Shown here piece after piece: positions 1-4,945 of a stretch of 30,849 nt of DNA. A model generated the notes under the pieces. It had not been told where the DNA came from. It was given only the letters and a program-made list of their open reading frames with translations, and searched no databases. The first letter of the stretch is position 1. The number at the start of each line of letters is the position of its first letter. Position numbers and translations under genes: made by a program. Source of the DNA: a virus; IMG/VR virus record IMGVR_UViG_3300036715_002612, positions 1-30,849 of that record, one strand, 5' to 3'.

Positions 1-127
1 CTCTTGAGAGTCCGGACCCGGAGGACGCGGCGCCGGCCGTGGGCCCAGAGCTCGCGGCCATTCGTGGTACCCCGCCAGCCGTGCAACCTCTTGATGGCGG
101 GGTTGCTATTCCCCGGCACTCCGCCGG
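1..127. repeat. Left copy of 127-bp terminal direct repeat (circular closure)
   Basis: Bases 1-127 are identical to 30723-30849. The length is a k-mer size commonly used by short-read assemblers, and the repeat lies inside a coding sequence. It is therefore best read as the overlap left by a circular assembly graph rather than a biological terminal repeat. Removing one copy gives a 30,722-bp circle. Confidence 0.9.
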
Positions 128-350
128 GGGGGTCCTTGTGCAGCCAGTAGGTCGTGGTCCCCCTGGCGAGGTCAGTCGTAGAGACGAGGATCACGGTGGC
201 TCCCACCTGGATCGACGTGGGCATGGTCACCACCCTCTCCTCCAGGGGGGAGCCATCGCTCCACCCCTCAGGGACCTCATGGACCACCTGGGTGCCCTGC
301 ACCCGGTATCCCTCTTCCGCCGCCAGCCGGATCGTCTTCTGTCCCGTCAT
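1..350 (-). CDS. Protein of unknown function, N-terminal part of a gene spanning the circular closure
   Basis: The gene starts at the ATG at 350 after a good ribosome binding site (GGAGGTGAGCC). It runs off the left edge and continues at 30722 down to a TGA at 30671-30673. The full product is 133 residues, begins MTGQKTIRLAAEEGY and ends APEEP. It looks soluble: I see no signal peptide, membrane segment, Cys cluster or recognisable domain, and the C-terminal half is Arg-rich. It is the first gene after the promoter at 392-419, so it is probably the first early gene. First-position early phage genes often encode host-takeover or regulatory proteins, but that is inference from position only. 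I do not recognise the family. Confidence 0.75.
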   Translation of the reverse strand, partial: MTGQKTIRLAAEEGYRVQGTQVVHEVPEGWSDGSPLEERVVTMPTSIQVGATVILVSTTDLARGTTTYWLHKDPPGGVPGNSNPAIKRLHGWRGTTNGRELWAHGRRRVLRVRTLK

Positions 351-391
351 GGCTCACCTCCTCGCGGCCCCATCCTGGCCGCTCTGAGAGT

Positions 392-419
392 AATATAAGC
401 CCCCAAATGGCCGTGTCAA
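392..419 (-). promoter_or_regulatory. Sigma-70-type promoter for the early (DNA metabolism) block
   Basis: On the minus strand TTGACA (419-414) and TATATT (397-392) are separated by 16 bases. The -35 box is a perfect match and the -10 box matches five of six positions. It lies about 40 bp upstream of the ATG at 350, in the largest gene-free stretch of the genome and after the terminator at 590-626. It would drive leftward transcription across the circular closure into the ERF/nuclease block. It also resembles the second promoter at 25653-25681. Confidence 0.75.
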
Positions 420-426
420 GAGCAAG

Positions 427-458
427 ATATAGTAGCGTCGGCGATGATACTACTATAT
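427..458. promoter_or_regulatory. 9-bp perfect inverted repeat upstream of the early promoter (operator-like)
   Basis: ATATAGTAG at 427-435 is mirrored by CTACTATAT at 450-458 across a 14-bp spacer. The half-sites are centred about 23 bp apart, roughly two helical turns, as expected for a dimeric DNA-binding protein. It begins 8 bp upstream of the TTGACA box, a position suited to an activator or repressor. The rest of the gene-free stretch 459-589 holds a (CG)6 run at 567-578 and a short CTTTATAAAG palindrome near 554, with no gene that I can support. Confidence 0.5.
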
Positions 459-589
459 ATTATGGTTTGCCCCTCGGGCGGGTCCTATGGAGGGCTCGAT
501 ATCCGCCCAGGGGCGGGAGGATAAATGCTCCCAGGGGCTTTTGGTAGCATGCGCTTTATAAAGAATCGCGCGCGCGCGAATAAATGAAT

Positions 590-626
590 CCCCCGCCGGG
601 CGGGTAGGGAAGGCACCCGGCGGGGG
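590..626 (-). terminator. Terminator-like hairpin at the end of the lysis block
   Basis: A perfect 11-bp GC-rich stem (CCCCCGCCGGG at 590-600 and CCCGGCGGGGG at 616-626) has a 15-base loop. In the minus direction it is followed by an A/T-rich run (ATTCATTTATT), not a clean U-tract. It lies just after the last gene (stop at 680) and before the early promoter, the expected place for the end of the long transcription unit. Confidence 0.65.
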
Positions 627-679
627 AGAGGCATGGAGACAGGGGAGGGGGCCTGCCCGCATGCCCAGGGGGGGCGCGA

Positions 680-1099
680 TTAGGGCTGCTGTGAAGGGGG
701 CGGGGACTGGCTCCTCGGCTCCTGAGCTCCCATGGCTCGTAGAAGCTCGAGGAGGGTCTGCTCCCGTGCCTGATGGAGCTCCTCGCGCTGCCGGAGTCGT
801 ATTGCGTTCTCCTGGTCGATGCACAAGCCCCCATCAGGCTGAGACTGGAAGTGTACGGCTGGAAGGGGCGGGAATGTCGGGATTTCCACCTGGGGCGGCC
901 TGCTGGAGGCGCATGCCGTAAAGAGGGCGAGACCTAGCAGGAGAGCGAGAGGGACCGCGGAGCCTCGCCAAATCAGCCCCTTCGCGCCAGACGCGCCTAT
1001 GGGGCAATAGGGCGGCGTTGGGCGGGTGGGGGGGGTGTTACCTCTGCCGTCTCCCAAATCGCCGCTTATAAGCCTTTTGGACGTGACTCCATTCTTCAC
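680..1099 (-). CDS. Rz1-like outer-membrane lipoprotein (o-spanin candidate)
   Basis: The product is 139 residues from a GTG start in a GTGA overlap with the upstream stop, with GGAGGAGC in front. A hydrophobic stretch (residues 48-62) ends in a lipobox-like FTAC, giving a lipidated Cys63. The mature 77 residues begin with a Pro-rich segment (RPPQ, PTFPPLP), then a DGGLC segment, a charged helix (about 95-125) and a Pro/Gln-rich tail. Short Pro-rich lipoproteins at the end of a lysis block are typical Rz1 o-spanins, which join an inner-membrane partner to disrupt the outer membrane. A 46-residue segment before the hydrophobic core is abnormal for a lipoprotein signal; a non-standard internal start near residue 42 could explain it. 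The partner may be the protein at 3713-3994 or the one at 1096-1317. Confidence 0.6.
   Translation of the reverse strand: MKNGVTSKRLISGDLGDGRGNTPPTRPTPPYCPIGASGAKGLIWRGSAVPLALLLGLALFTACASSRPPQVEIPTFPPLPAVHFQSQPDGGLCIDQENAIRLRQREELHQAREQTLLELLRAMGAQEPRSQSPPPSQQP
990..1042 (-). repeat. 53-bp dispersed repeat, copy A
   Basis: It aligns without gaps to 15811-15863 with 38 of 53 positions identical, including a run of 11 identical bases (ATGGGGCAATA in plus orientation). Both copies translate on the minus strand to a similar peptide (GN..., then PYCPI and G or S, then AS). This copy lies in the N-terminal extension of the lipoprotein gene. Confidence 0.55.
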
Positions 1100-1317
1100 T
1101 GGGCTCCTCCAAAGAGGCGGTCCATTTCGGCGGCGGTCGGTACGTGCCCATCTTCTCGGATGGAGTCTTCGATATGCCGGTGCATGATGAGGAGTGCCTC
1201 CGCTCGGCCTTCCTCCCGGCCCTTGCGGCGCTCCTCGATCAGGGCATCTCTGCGGATGAGCTCCATGCCGAGTCGCTCCGCAAGCCAGGAAAGAATTATG
1301 CGCAGGAGAAAGCCCAT
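1096..1317 (-). CDS. Small protein with hydrophobic N-terminus and charged helix, lysis block
   Basis: The product is 73 residues from the ATG at 1317. The N-terminus (MGFLLRIILSWLAERLG) is hydrophobic or amphipathic and could insert in or lie on the membrane. It is followed by a strongly charged helical segment (RRDALIEERRKGREEGRAE) and a short C-terminal helix. A membrane-proximal N-terminus plus a charged helix resembles a very short inner-membrane spanin, and the next gene is the Rz1-like lipoprotein with a GTGA overlap. i-spanins are normally longer, so this is only a suggestion. It might instead be an accessory holin or antiholin. I do not recognise a named family. Confidence 0.65.
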   Translation of the reverse strand: MGFLLRIILSWLAERLGMELIRRDALIEERRKGREEGRAEALLIMHRHIEDSIREDGHVPTAAEMDRLFGGAQ

Positions 1318-1321
1318 GGTC

Positions 1322-1639
1322 TCACCGCGAGGTCTTGAAGATTTTGAAGAGGATCACGGCGATATTGATCATGGTGTAGATGGCGCTGTCCTTCATGGTC
1401 GGGAAGGCTTTCTTCACAAGCCCAGCGACGGCCTCCTGCTTCTGACCAGGGGTCATCTTCACGAAGCCATCAATCAGCGTCTCCGCGCTGGAAACAAAGA
1501 GCTTGGTCTTCTCCCAGACCTCTTCGAGCGAGACATCGCCATCCCCGTTCTCGTCGAGATAGTGCTTGATGGACGGGAGCTTTCCGATAAGCTCGACGAA
1601 CCGGCTCTCAAACCATTCATATCCTTCTTTCCACCACAT
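1322..1639 (-). CDS. Small EF-hand protein with C-terminal hydrophobic segment
   Basis: The product is 105 residues from the ATG at 1639, with AGGAGCTGAAA in front. Residues 29-40 (DENGDGDVSLEE) form a canonical 12-residue EF-hand loop, with D29, N31, D33, D35, S37 and E40 at ligand positions 1, 3, 5, 7, 9 and 12. The sequence before it is aromatic and amphipathic (MWWKEGYEWFESRF), and residues about 84-101 (SAIYTMINIAVILFKIF) are hydrophobic enough for a membrane anchor. It lies immediately after the holin gene (3-bp gap), so a role in membrane lysis or its timing is plausible. Calcium binding is inferred from the loop. A single EF-hand usually pairs with another, so dimerisation is possible. 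I know of no named phage family with this layout. Confidence 0.75.
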   Translation of the reverse strand: MWWKEGYEWFESRFVELIGKLPSIKHYLDENGDGDVSLEEVWEKTKLFVSSAETLIDGFVKMTPGQKQEAVAGLVKKAFPTMKDSAIYTMINIAVILFKIFKTSR

Positions 1640-1641
1640 TT

Positions 1642-1845
1642 TCAGCTCCTTTCCCGCCGCAGAAAATCGGGGAGCTGGACGGGCGGCGGGGCGGTGTCCG
1701 TGAGCTCCCGTAGAATGATAACTGCCACACCGAGCCCCAGAAGAATGGGCCCGACGTATTTTTGCGGGATCACGTCCTGGTACATCTGCACGAGGCCCCC
1801 GATCCCGATGAGGACCCCCAGCAGTCTAGTCCTCCATCCCTTCAT
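1642..1845 (-). CDS. Holin (two predicted membrane segments)
   Basis: The product is 67 residues. The ATG at 1845 is preferred because the AGGAGG is five bases away; the adjacent in-frame ATG at 1848 is too close. A positively charged N-terminus (MKGWRTR) is followed by a hydrophobic segment at about 8-22, a short polar turn (YQDVIPQKY), a second hydrophobic segment at about 31-45 and a charged Pro-rich tail ending RRERS. Two membrane helices with short polar ends fit a class II holin, which permeabilises the inner membrane to release the signal-less endolysin encoded at 3228-3716. Family-level identity is not certain, as small membrane proteins are easily misassigned. Confidence 0.7.
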   Translation of the reverse strand: MKGWRTRLLGVLIGIGGLVQMYQDVIPQKYVGPILLGLGVAVIILRELTDTAPPPVQLPDFLRRERS

Positions 1846-2050
1846 CATGCCCTCCTTTCAACGCCATCCTAGGCGCCCATGCGCTACAGTCAGCGAATGC
1901 CCGCGGGGAAACCCGGGCCGTCATGTAGTCTGGAAGCCTGTGCACACGGGCGAAGAGACACCGACCTTGTGGGCCCTGGAACCCCGCATCGGCGGATTCG
2001 TAGGTGGCAAGGTCCGGGTCATAATAGAGACAGTCCTCACACCATGGCAT
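1826..2050 (-). CDS. Small Cys-containing protein (possible metal site)
   Basis: The product is 74 residues from the ATG at 2050, which overlaps the preceding stop as TGATG; AGGAGG lies about ten bases upstream. Cys residues occur as CEDC near the N-terminus, a GRC near residue 31 and a DCSAW near residue 56, a four-Cys set that could bind Zn or an Fe-S cluster. It has no membrane segment. Short proteins with a C-x2-C plus two distant Cys residues are common hypothetical genes in phages and I cannot give a function. It is translationally coupled to the phosphoesterase upstream, and its end overlaps the start of the holin gene by about 20 bp. Confidence 0.65.
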   Translation of the reverse strand: MPWCEDCLYYDPDLATYESADAGFQGPQGRCLFARVHRLPDYMTARVSPRAFADCSAWAPRMALKGGHDEGMED

Positions 2051-2964
2051 CAGAGAAAGCCTCCTCTCAGGAGCAGCCCACGTTTGAGCCGTTTCTTGGG
2101 CCGCTGGCAAGTCCTCATCATCTCCACTTCCGCGTAGACCCCACCGAGCGCCGAAGGCGGATAATCCGCCCGCTCCGCGTAATGGGATCCACTCGAGCCA
2201 GAATAGTAGGTGCGCAGATAGGCCCCGGTATTGAAACAGAGCTGCTTGGCCTCGCTCACCGCCAGCTGGTGGACGCCATAGGCCAACCCCACGCGCTCGT
2301 GCATAGTGCGAGAGTGATTATGGCCGGAGGCGACGATATGCGCGGTAGGATACCATCCTGCGCGATCGTCCACCCGATTGACCTTCGCACCGGGCTTCCG
2401 GCCGCCGCCTGCTCCATGGTGCGCGGCAATATCTAGCATCCACCAGTGCGGCGAACCGCGACTCCCCATGTCTGCCGCCTCGGGCCAGCGTAGGCGCATA
2501 TAGGCGCAATAGGCCCCCTCATAGGGCTTCCCGCGAAGACATTCCTTGGGCGCGGCAGAGAGCCCTAAGCCATCTGCCAGAATCTGAAGCGGGTCCACGC
2601 TGGCGCGCTCGAGTATTGCCTCCTCGTGGTTTCCGATGAGCATGAGACGGATTTTTCGGGCGATCGGCGCCAGCAGATCGAGGGCCATATTGACCTGCTG
2701 ATTGATCAGGTCATCCCGATGTTCGCCGATAATATCGGGATCCATCTGCGAGAGCCGCGCTCTGCGGTCCTGAAGGCAGATGGCGTCCAAGATGTCTCCG
2801 CCTAGAATCACGTGGCAGTCGGCGTCTTCGGCGATTTTGGCGATGTGTCGTTTGAGCAGGGCCTTATGGGCCCCCGCGTGGCCCAGGTGAAGGTCCGAGA
2901 GGATATAGATGCGCGTGCGAGCTTTGTCTTTGCGCGGCTCAAAGTCCCATTGCACTTCCTGCAT
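2050..2964 (-). CDS. Calcineurin-like metallophosphoesterase
   Basis: The product is 304 residues from the ATG at 2964, with a clear AGGAGG. It has the full metallophosphoesterase motif series: D-x-H (D24, H26 in SDLHLGH), GGD (D57), GNHE (N112, H113), a His pair in an AAHHG segment and GHNH further on. These ligands form the dinuclear metal centre of the family, which cleaves phosphomonoesters, diesters or nucleic acids. The substrate cannot be told from sequence. Phages carry such enzymes as accessory genes for nucleotide or nucleic-acid turnover. Its position within the lysis block, after a small HExxH protein and before the Cys-rich protein and holin, is odd and suggests late expression. 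The C-terminal 20 residues are very basic (KKRLKRG), which could favour nucleic acid. Confidence 0.85.
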   Translation of the reverse strand: MQEVQWDFEPRKDKARTRIYILSDLHLGHAGAHKALLKRHIAKIAEDADCHVILGGDILDAICLQDRRARLSQMDPDIIGEHRDDLINQQVNMALDLLAPIARKIRLMLIGNHEEAILERASVDPLQILADGLGLSAAPKECLRGKPYEGAYCAYMRLRWPEAADMGSRGSPHWWMLDIAAHHGAGGGRKPGAKVNRVDDRAGWYPTAHIVASGHNHSRTMHERVGLAYGVHQLAVSEAKQLCFNTGAYLRTYYSGSSGSHYAERADYPPSALGGVYAEVEMMRTCQRPKKRLKRGLLLRGGFL

Positions 2965-2973
2965 AGCCCCTCC

Positions 2974-3252
2974 TCACGGCCAGAGGTCGGGCACCTGCGC
3001 CTGGACCTGCCGGAGCCCTTCCTCCAGCCGTACAACGTCCTCCTCGCTCAGGTCAGGCAGGATGGCATGGATGGCCTCATGCAGCATGGTCCAGCGCTGC
3101 TCAGCCAGCCCGAGACCCGACCAGATGCGGATGGTTCTGGCGTCATAGTCCGTTTCTCCATAGCGCCCATCCTGCAGCCTCCGGGGAAAGCGGATCATCC
3201 ATCGTCGCCCATGCAAATATAGGGGCCTCATGTATAGACCCCATCGAGCCAT
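2974..3252 (-). CDS. Small zinc-metallopeptidase-like protein (HExxH)
   Basis: The product is 92 residues from the ATG at 3252, which has AGAGGAG four bases upstream. A later in-frame ATG at 3231 forms an ATGA overlap with the endolysin stop and is the alternative start. H58-E59-A-I-H62 is a classic zincin motif inside a predicted helix (MLHEAIHAILPD), and a Glu in the following LEEGL could be the third ligand. The small size and motif position recall ImmA/IrrE- or SprT-like minimal metallopeptidase domains, which cut a partner protein. The N-terminal half is basic beta-like sequence. It overlaps the 3' end of the endolysin gene, so the two are co-expressed. No target can be named. Confidence 0.7.
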   Translation of the reverse strand: MARWGLYMRPLYLHGRRWMIRFPRRLQDGRYGETDYDARTIRIWSGLGLAEQRWTMLHEAIHAILPDLSEEDVVRLEEGLRQVQAQVPDLWP

Positions 3253-3716
3253 AATCTCCTCTCCGCCTCCCGGCGGCGAACAAGTCCAGCGACTTCCTTT
3301 CCCCCTGCGAGCCGCCAATCGAGGAAATGCTCTGCAGCGCCTTTCAGGTCGCCTGCGTTCGCTTTGCGAAGCAGTGTTGATCTAGAGATCGCGCCCCCGC
3401 CGATGTTGTAGGTCAGCGAGGCGATCGCGTCGAATTGGGCCTGGTTTACGTCGGCCAGGAGCACGAGTCCTAATGTATTCTCGACGGATTGGAGGTCCAT
3501 GGCCAGGATGGCGTCAATCTGTTCATCAGTCAGGCCATCCCTCCAGATAAAGGCCCCGCTAGGCGTCCAGATTCTCCCGCTCGTCTTCTCTTGCGGCGTC
3601 AGGAGATGCCCGACGCCGATGGTCCACTTCCCTGCCACGTCCTGATAGGCATTTCGGCGCGCGCCCTCCCAGCGGCGGATGAAGGCTACTCCTTCCGGTG
3701 AGATGCGCGTAATCAT
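3228..3716 (-). CDS. Endolysin, GH24 (T4/P22-type) lysozyme
   Basis: The product is 162 residues, the normal size for a GH24 muramidase. The catalytic signature E-x8-D-x5-T is exact: E17 (in RRWEG), D26 (in YQDVAG) and T32 (in KWTIGVGH). A later TYNIGGG segment and a C-terminal RRREAERRLWLDG helix are also typical of the family. It hydrolyses the beta-1,4 bond between N-acetylmuramic acid and N-acetylglucosamine in peptidoglycan. There is no signal or SAR peptide, so it should need the holin for release. The ATG at 3716 overlaps the preceding stop as ATGA. Confidence 0.95.
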   Translation of the reverse strand: MITRISPEGVAFIRRWEGARRNAYQDVAGKWTIGVGHLLTPQEKTSGRIWTPSGAFIWRDGLTDEQIDAILAMDLQSVENTLGLVLLADVNQAQFDAIASLTYNIGGGAISRSTLLRKANAGDLKGAAEHFLDWRLAGGKEVAGLVRRREAERRLWLDGVYT

Positions 3717-3994
3717 GGCCTACGCTCCGCCAGGAACTGGAAGAGACTGTCTAGCCGCTTGTGGAGGGCGGCGATGCTGGCCTCCAGTCGCGCGATGTCA
3801 TTCCGGGTCGCGGACGTGCTGTCATGATCCGCGCGGCAGGTCATTAGGCGTTTCTGCACCTCCTGGATGAGCTGGGCGAGATCGCGATCTGTCGCGTGCA
3901 GATTCCTGATTTCAAACCAGAAAACCGCCTGCCCGATACTGAGCAGACCCCCAACGAAGAACCCGATGATCGTGATCCAATGCCCAGTCTCCAT
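3713..3994 (-). CDS. Membrane-anchored coiled-coil protein (i-spanin or holin-like)
   Basis: The product is 93 residues from the ATG at 3994, with a good AGGAGGC. One N-terminal membrane segment (about residues 6-27: WITIIGFFVGG then LLSIGQAVFWF) is followed by a long heptad-patterned helix (about 35-92) containing a single Cys. An N-in, C-out anchor with a periplasmic coiled coil is the layout of inner-membrane spanins (Rz). The gene is directly upstream of the endolysin with an ATGA overlap. The lipoprotein at 680-1099 would be its outer-membrane partner. The same layout also occurs in phage proteins of unknown function, so the role is inferred from topology and neighbours. Confidence 0.7.
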   Translation of the reverse strand: METGHWITIIGFFVGGLLSIGQAVFWFEIRNLHATDRDLAQLIQEVQKRLMTCRADHDSTSATRNDIARLEASIAALHKRLDSLFQFLAERRP

Positions 3995-4003
3995 GCTTGC
4001 CTC

Positions 4004-4600
4004 CTACCAACCGAACTTCCGACTTTTACAATGCGTCCATGCGGTGGCGGTTCCGGTATAGGACCCGGCTGCGATGGCGTAGCCCCAGTTGCCGTCCGCA
4101 TCTACTGCCGCCGCAGTCACGCGCACGCCCCCCGAGATGCGAGGATCGGACTGCATGGCCAAAGGAACGCCGGCATTATCGGGGCATGCTGTCCAGGCAG
4201 TGGTCCCGGTGGCGGTGATCCCATTGACGTAAACCGCTGCAGCGTCGGCAGAGGCCGTGCCGCTGGCGCAGATGCAGGGGGTTTGCGAGGAGAAGGCGTC
4301 GCTCGGCGTCGTGATAGACACGGAAGGGGCGGTGCTGTCAGAGACCTGGTAGTATTCGATGAATGCCCCCCGCGTGGCCGCCCCGCTATCTGTGACTGGG
4401 GAGGAGGCGCCTGATGCGATGGTCTCCGTCCTAATCGTCATGGTCGGCGAAGAGGACCGGATCACGGTATAAGGCCCAGTTCCGCCGCTCCAGGTCAGCA
4501 CGACGTCCGACCCGCTCTTGGTGACCATTAGGGTGACCGTCTGCGCCGCCACGGGTATAGCCAGTAGGGCCAGAAGAGCCGAAAGAAGCCCTCGTCTCAT
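4004..4600 (-). CDS. Secreted Ig/FN3-like two-domain protein with Sec signal peptide
   Basis: The product is 198 residues from the ATG at 4600, coupled by ATGA to the upstream gene. A textbook signal peptide (MRRGLLSALLALLAIPVAAQ) precedes a short FN3/Ig-like segment (VTKSGSDVVLTWSGGTGPY) and a second beta-rich module from about residue 85 (APSVSITTP, then a CIC motif and SGTASADAAAVYVNG), ending with Trp- and Cys-containing strands. Paired Cys residues fit an oxidising periplasmic or extracellular site. Beta-sandwich modules like these are common as add-ons in phage fibres, but a signal peptide is not. It follows the fibre and another signal-bearing gene, so it may act with them outside the cytoplasm. 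No specific family is recognised. Confidence 0.75.
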   Translation of the reverse strand: MRRGLLSALLALLAIPVAAQTVTLMVTKSGSDVVLTWSGGTGPYTVIRSSSPTMTIRTETIASGASSPVTDSGAATRGAFIEYYQVSDSTAPSVSITTPSDAFSSQTPCICASGTASADAAAVYVNGITATGTTAWTACPDNAGVPLAMQSDPRISGGVRVTAAAVDADGNWGYAIAAGSYTGTATAWTHCKSRKFGW

Positions 4601-4932
4601 GCATCCCTCCCTTCCAGGTCCTTGATCTCTGCGTGCGGGCCATCCAGCACCAGAGGCCCATCCGGCGTGCGTACGTAGAGCCGGAGCCAGATATCGCACT
4701 CGTGATCCAGAGCGCCCAGGTCCACTCGGGCCTGCTCGTCCGGAGTGAGTTCCCGGCCATCGTAGACGATCACCACCCGCTCGACGGCCCAGCCATTTGG
4801 CATTGGGTCCGGCAGGTAGAAGATGCACTGGCCAGTGCTGTTATCCACGGCAGGCTTGCGCCAGTGGAGAGGCGCATCGGCCAAGGAGGGTGTGGCGGCG
4901 AGGAGCAGGATGAATGGGAGAAGGCGTCGCAT
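4597..4932 (-). CDS. Small secreted protein of unknown function with Sec signal peptide
   Basis: The product is 111 residues from the ATG at 4932, with GGGGG seven bases upstream; an ATG two codons earlier (4938) is possible. The N-terminus (MRRLLPFILLLAATPSLADA) is a strong signal peptide, probably cleaved after an Ala. The mature part is short and beta-rich, has two Cys (TGQCIF and HECDIW), which could form a disulphide, and ends with an acidic/charged tail. It lies between the tail fibre (13-bp gap) and the two-domain secreted protein (ATGA overlap). It could be a chaperone or partner of the fibre in the periplasm, but this rests on position only. Confidence 0.7.
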   Translation of the reverse strand: MRRLLPFILLLAATPSLADAPLHWRKPAVDNSTGQCIFYLPDPMPNGWAVERVVIVYDGRELTPDEQARVDLGALDHECDIWLRLYVRTPDGPLVLDGPHAEIKDLEGRDA

Positions 4933-4945
4933 GGACATGCCCCCA

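Noticed and set aside
1-127. Biological terminal direct repeats of a linear genome
   Set aside because: The exact length of 127 bases equals a common assembler k-mer size, and the repeat is internal to a gene that becomes complete when the ends are joined. Read coverage would settle this.
567-578. A (CG)6 run as a functional Z-DNA or regulatory element
   Set aside because: It is striking to the eye but short, and nothing else in the sequence supports a role. It is mentioned only as part of the gene-free stretch.
1160-2137. A 325-codon open frame on the plus strand across the lysis block
   Set aside because: It is antisense to five small genes, each with its own start signals and convincing features (holin, EF-hand, Cys-rich protein). 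The frame is very Arg/Ser/Pro-rich with no domain.
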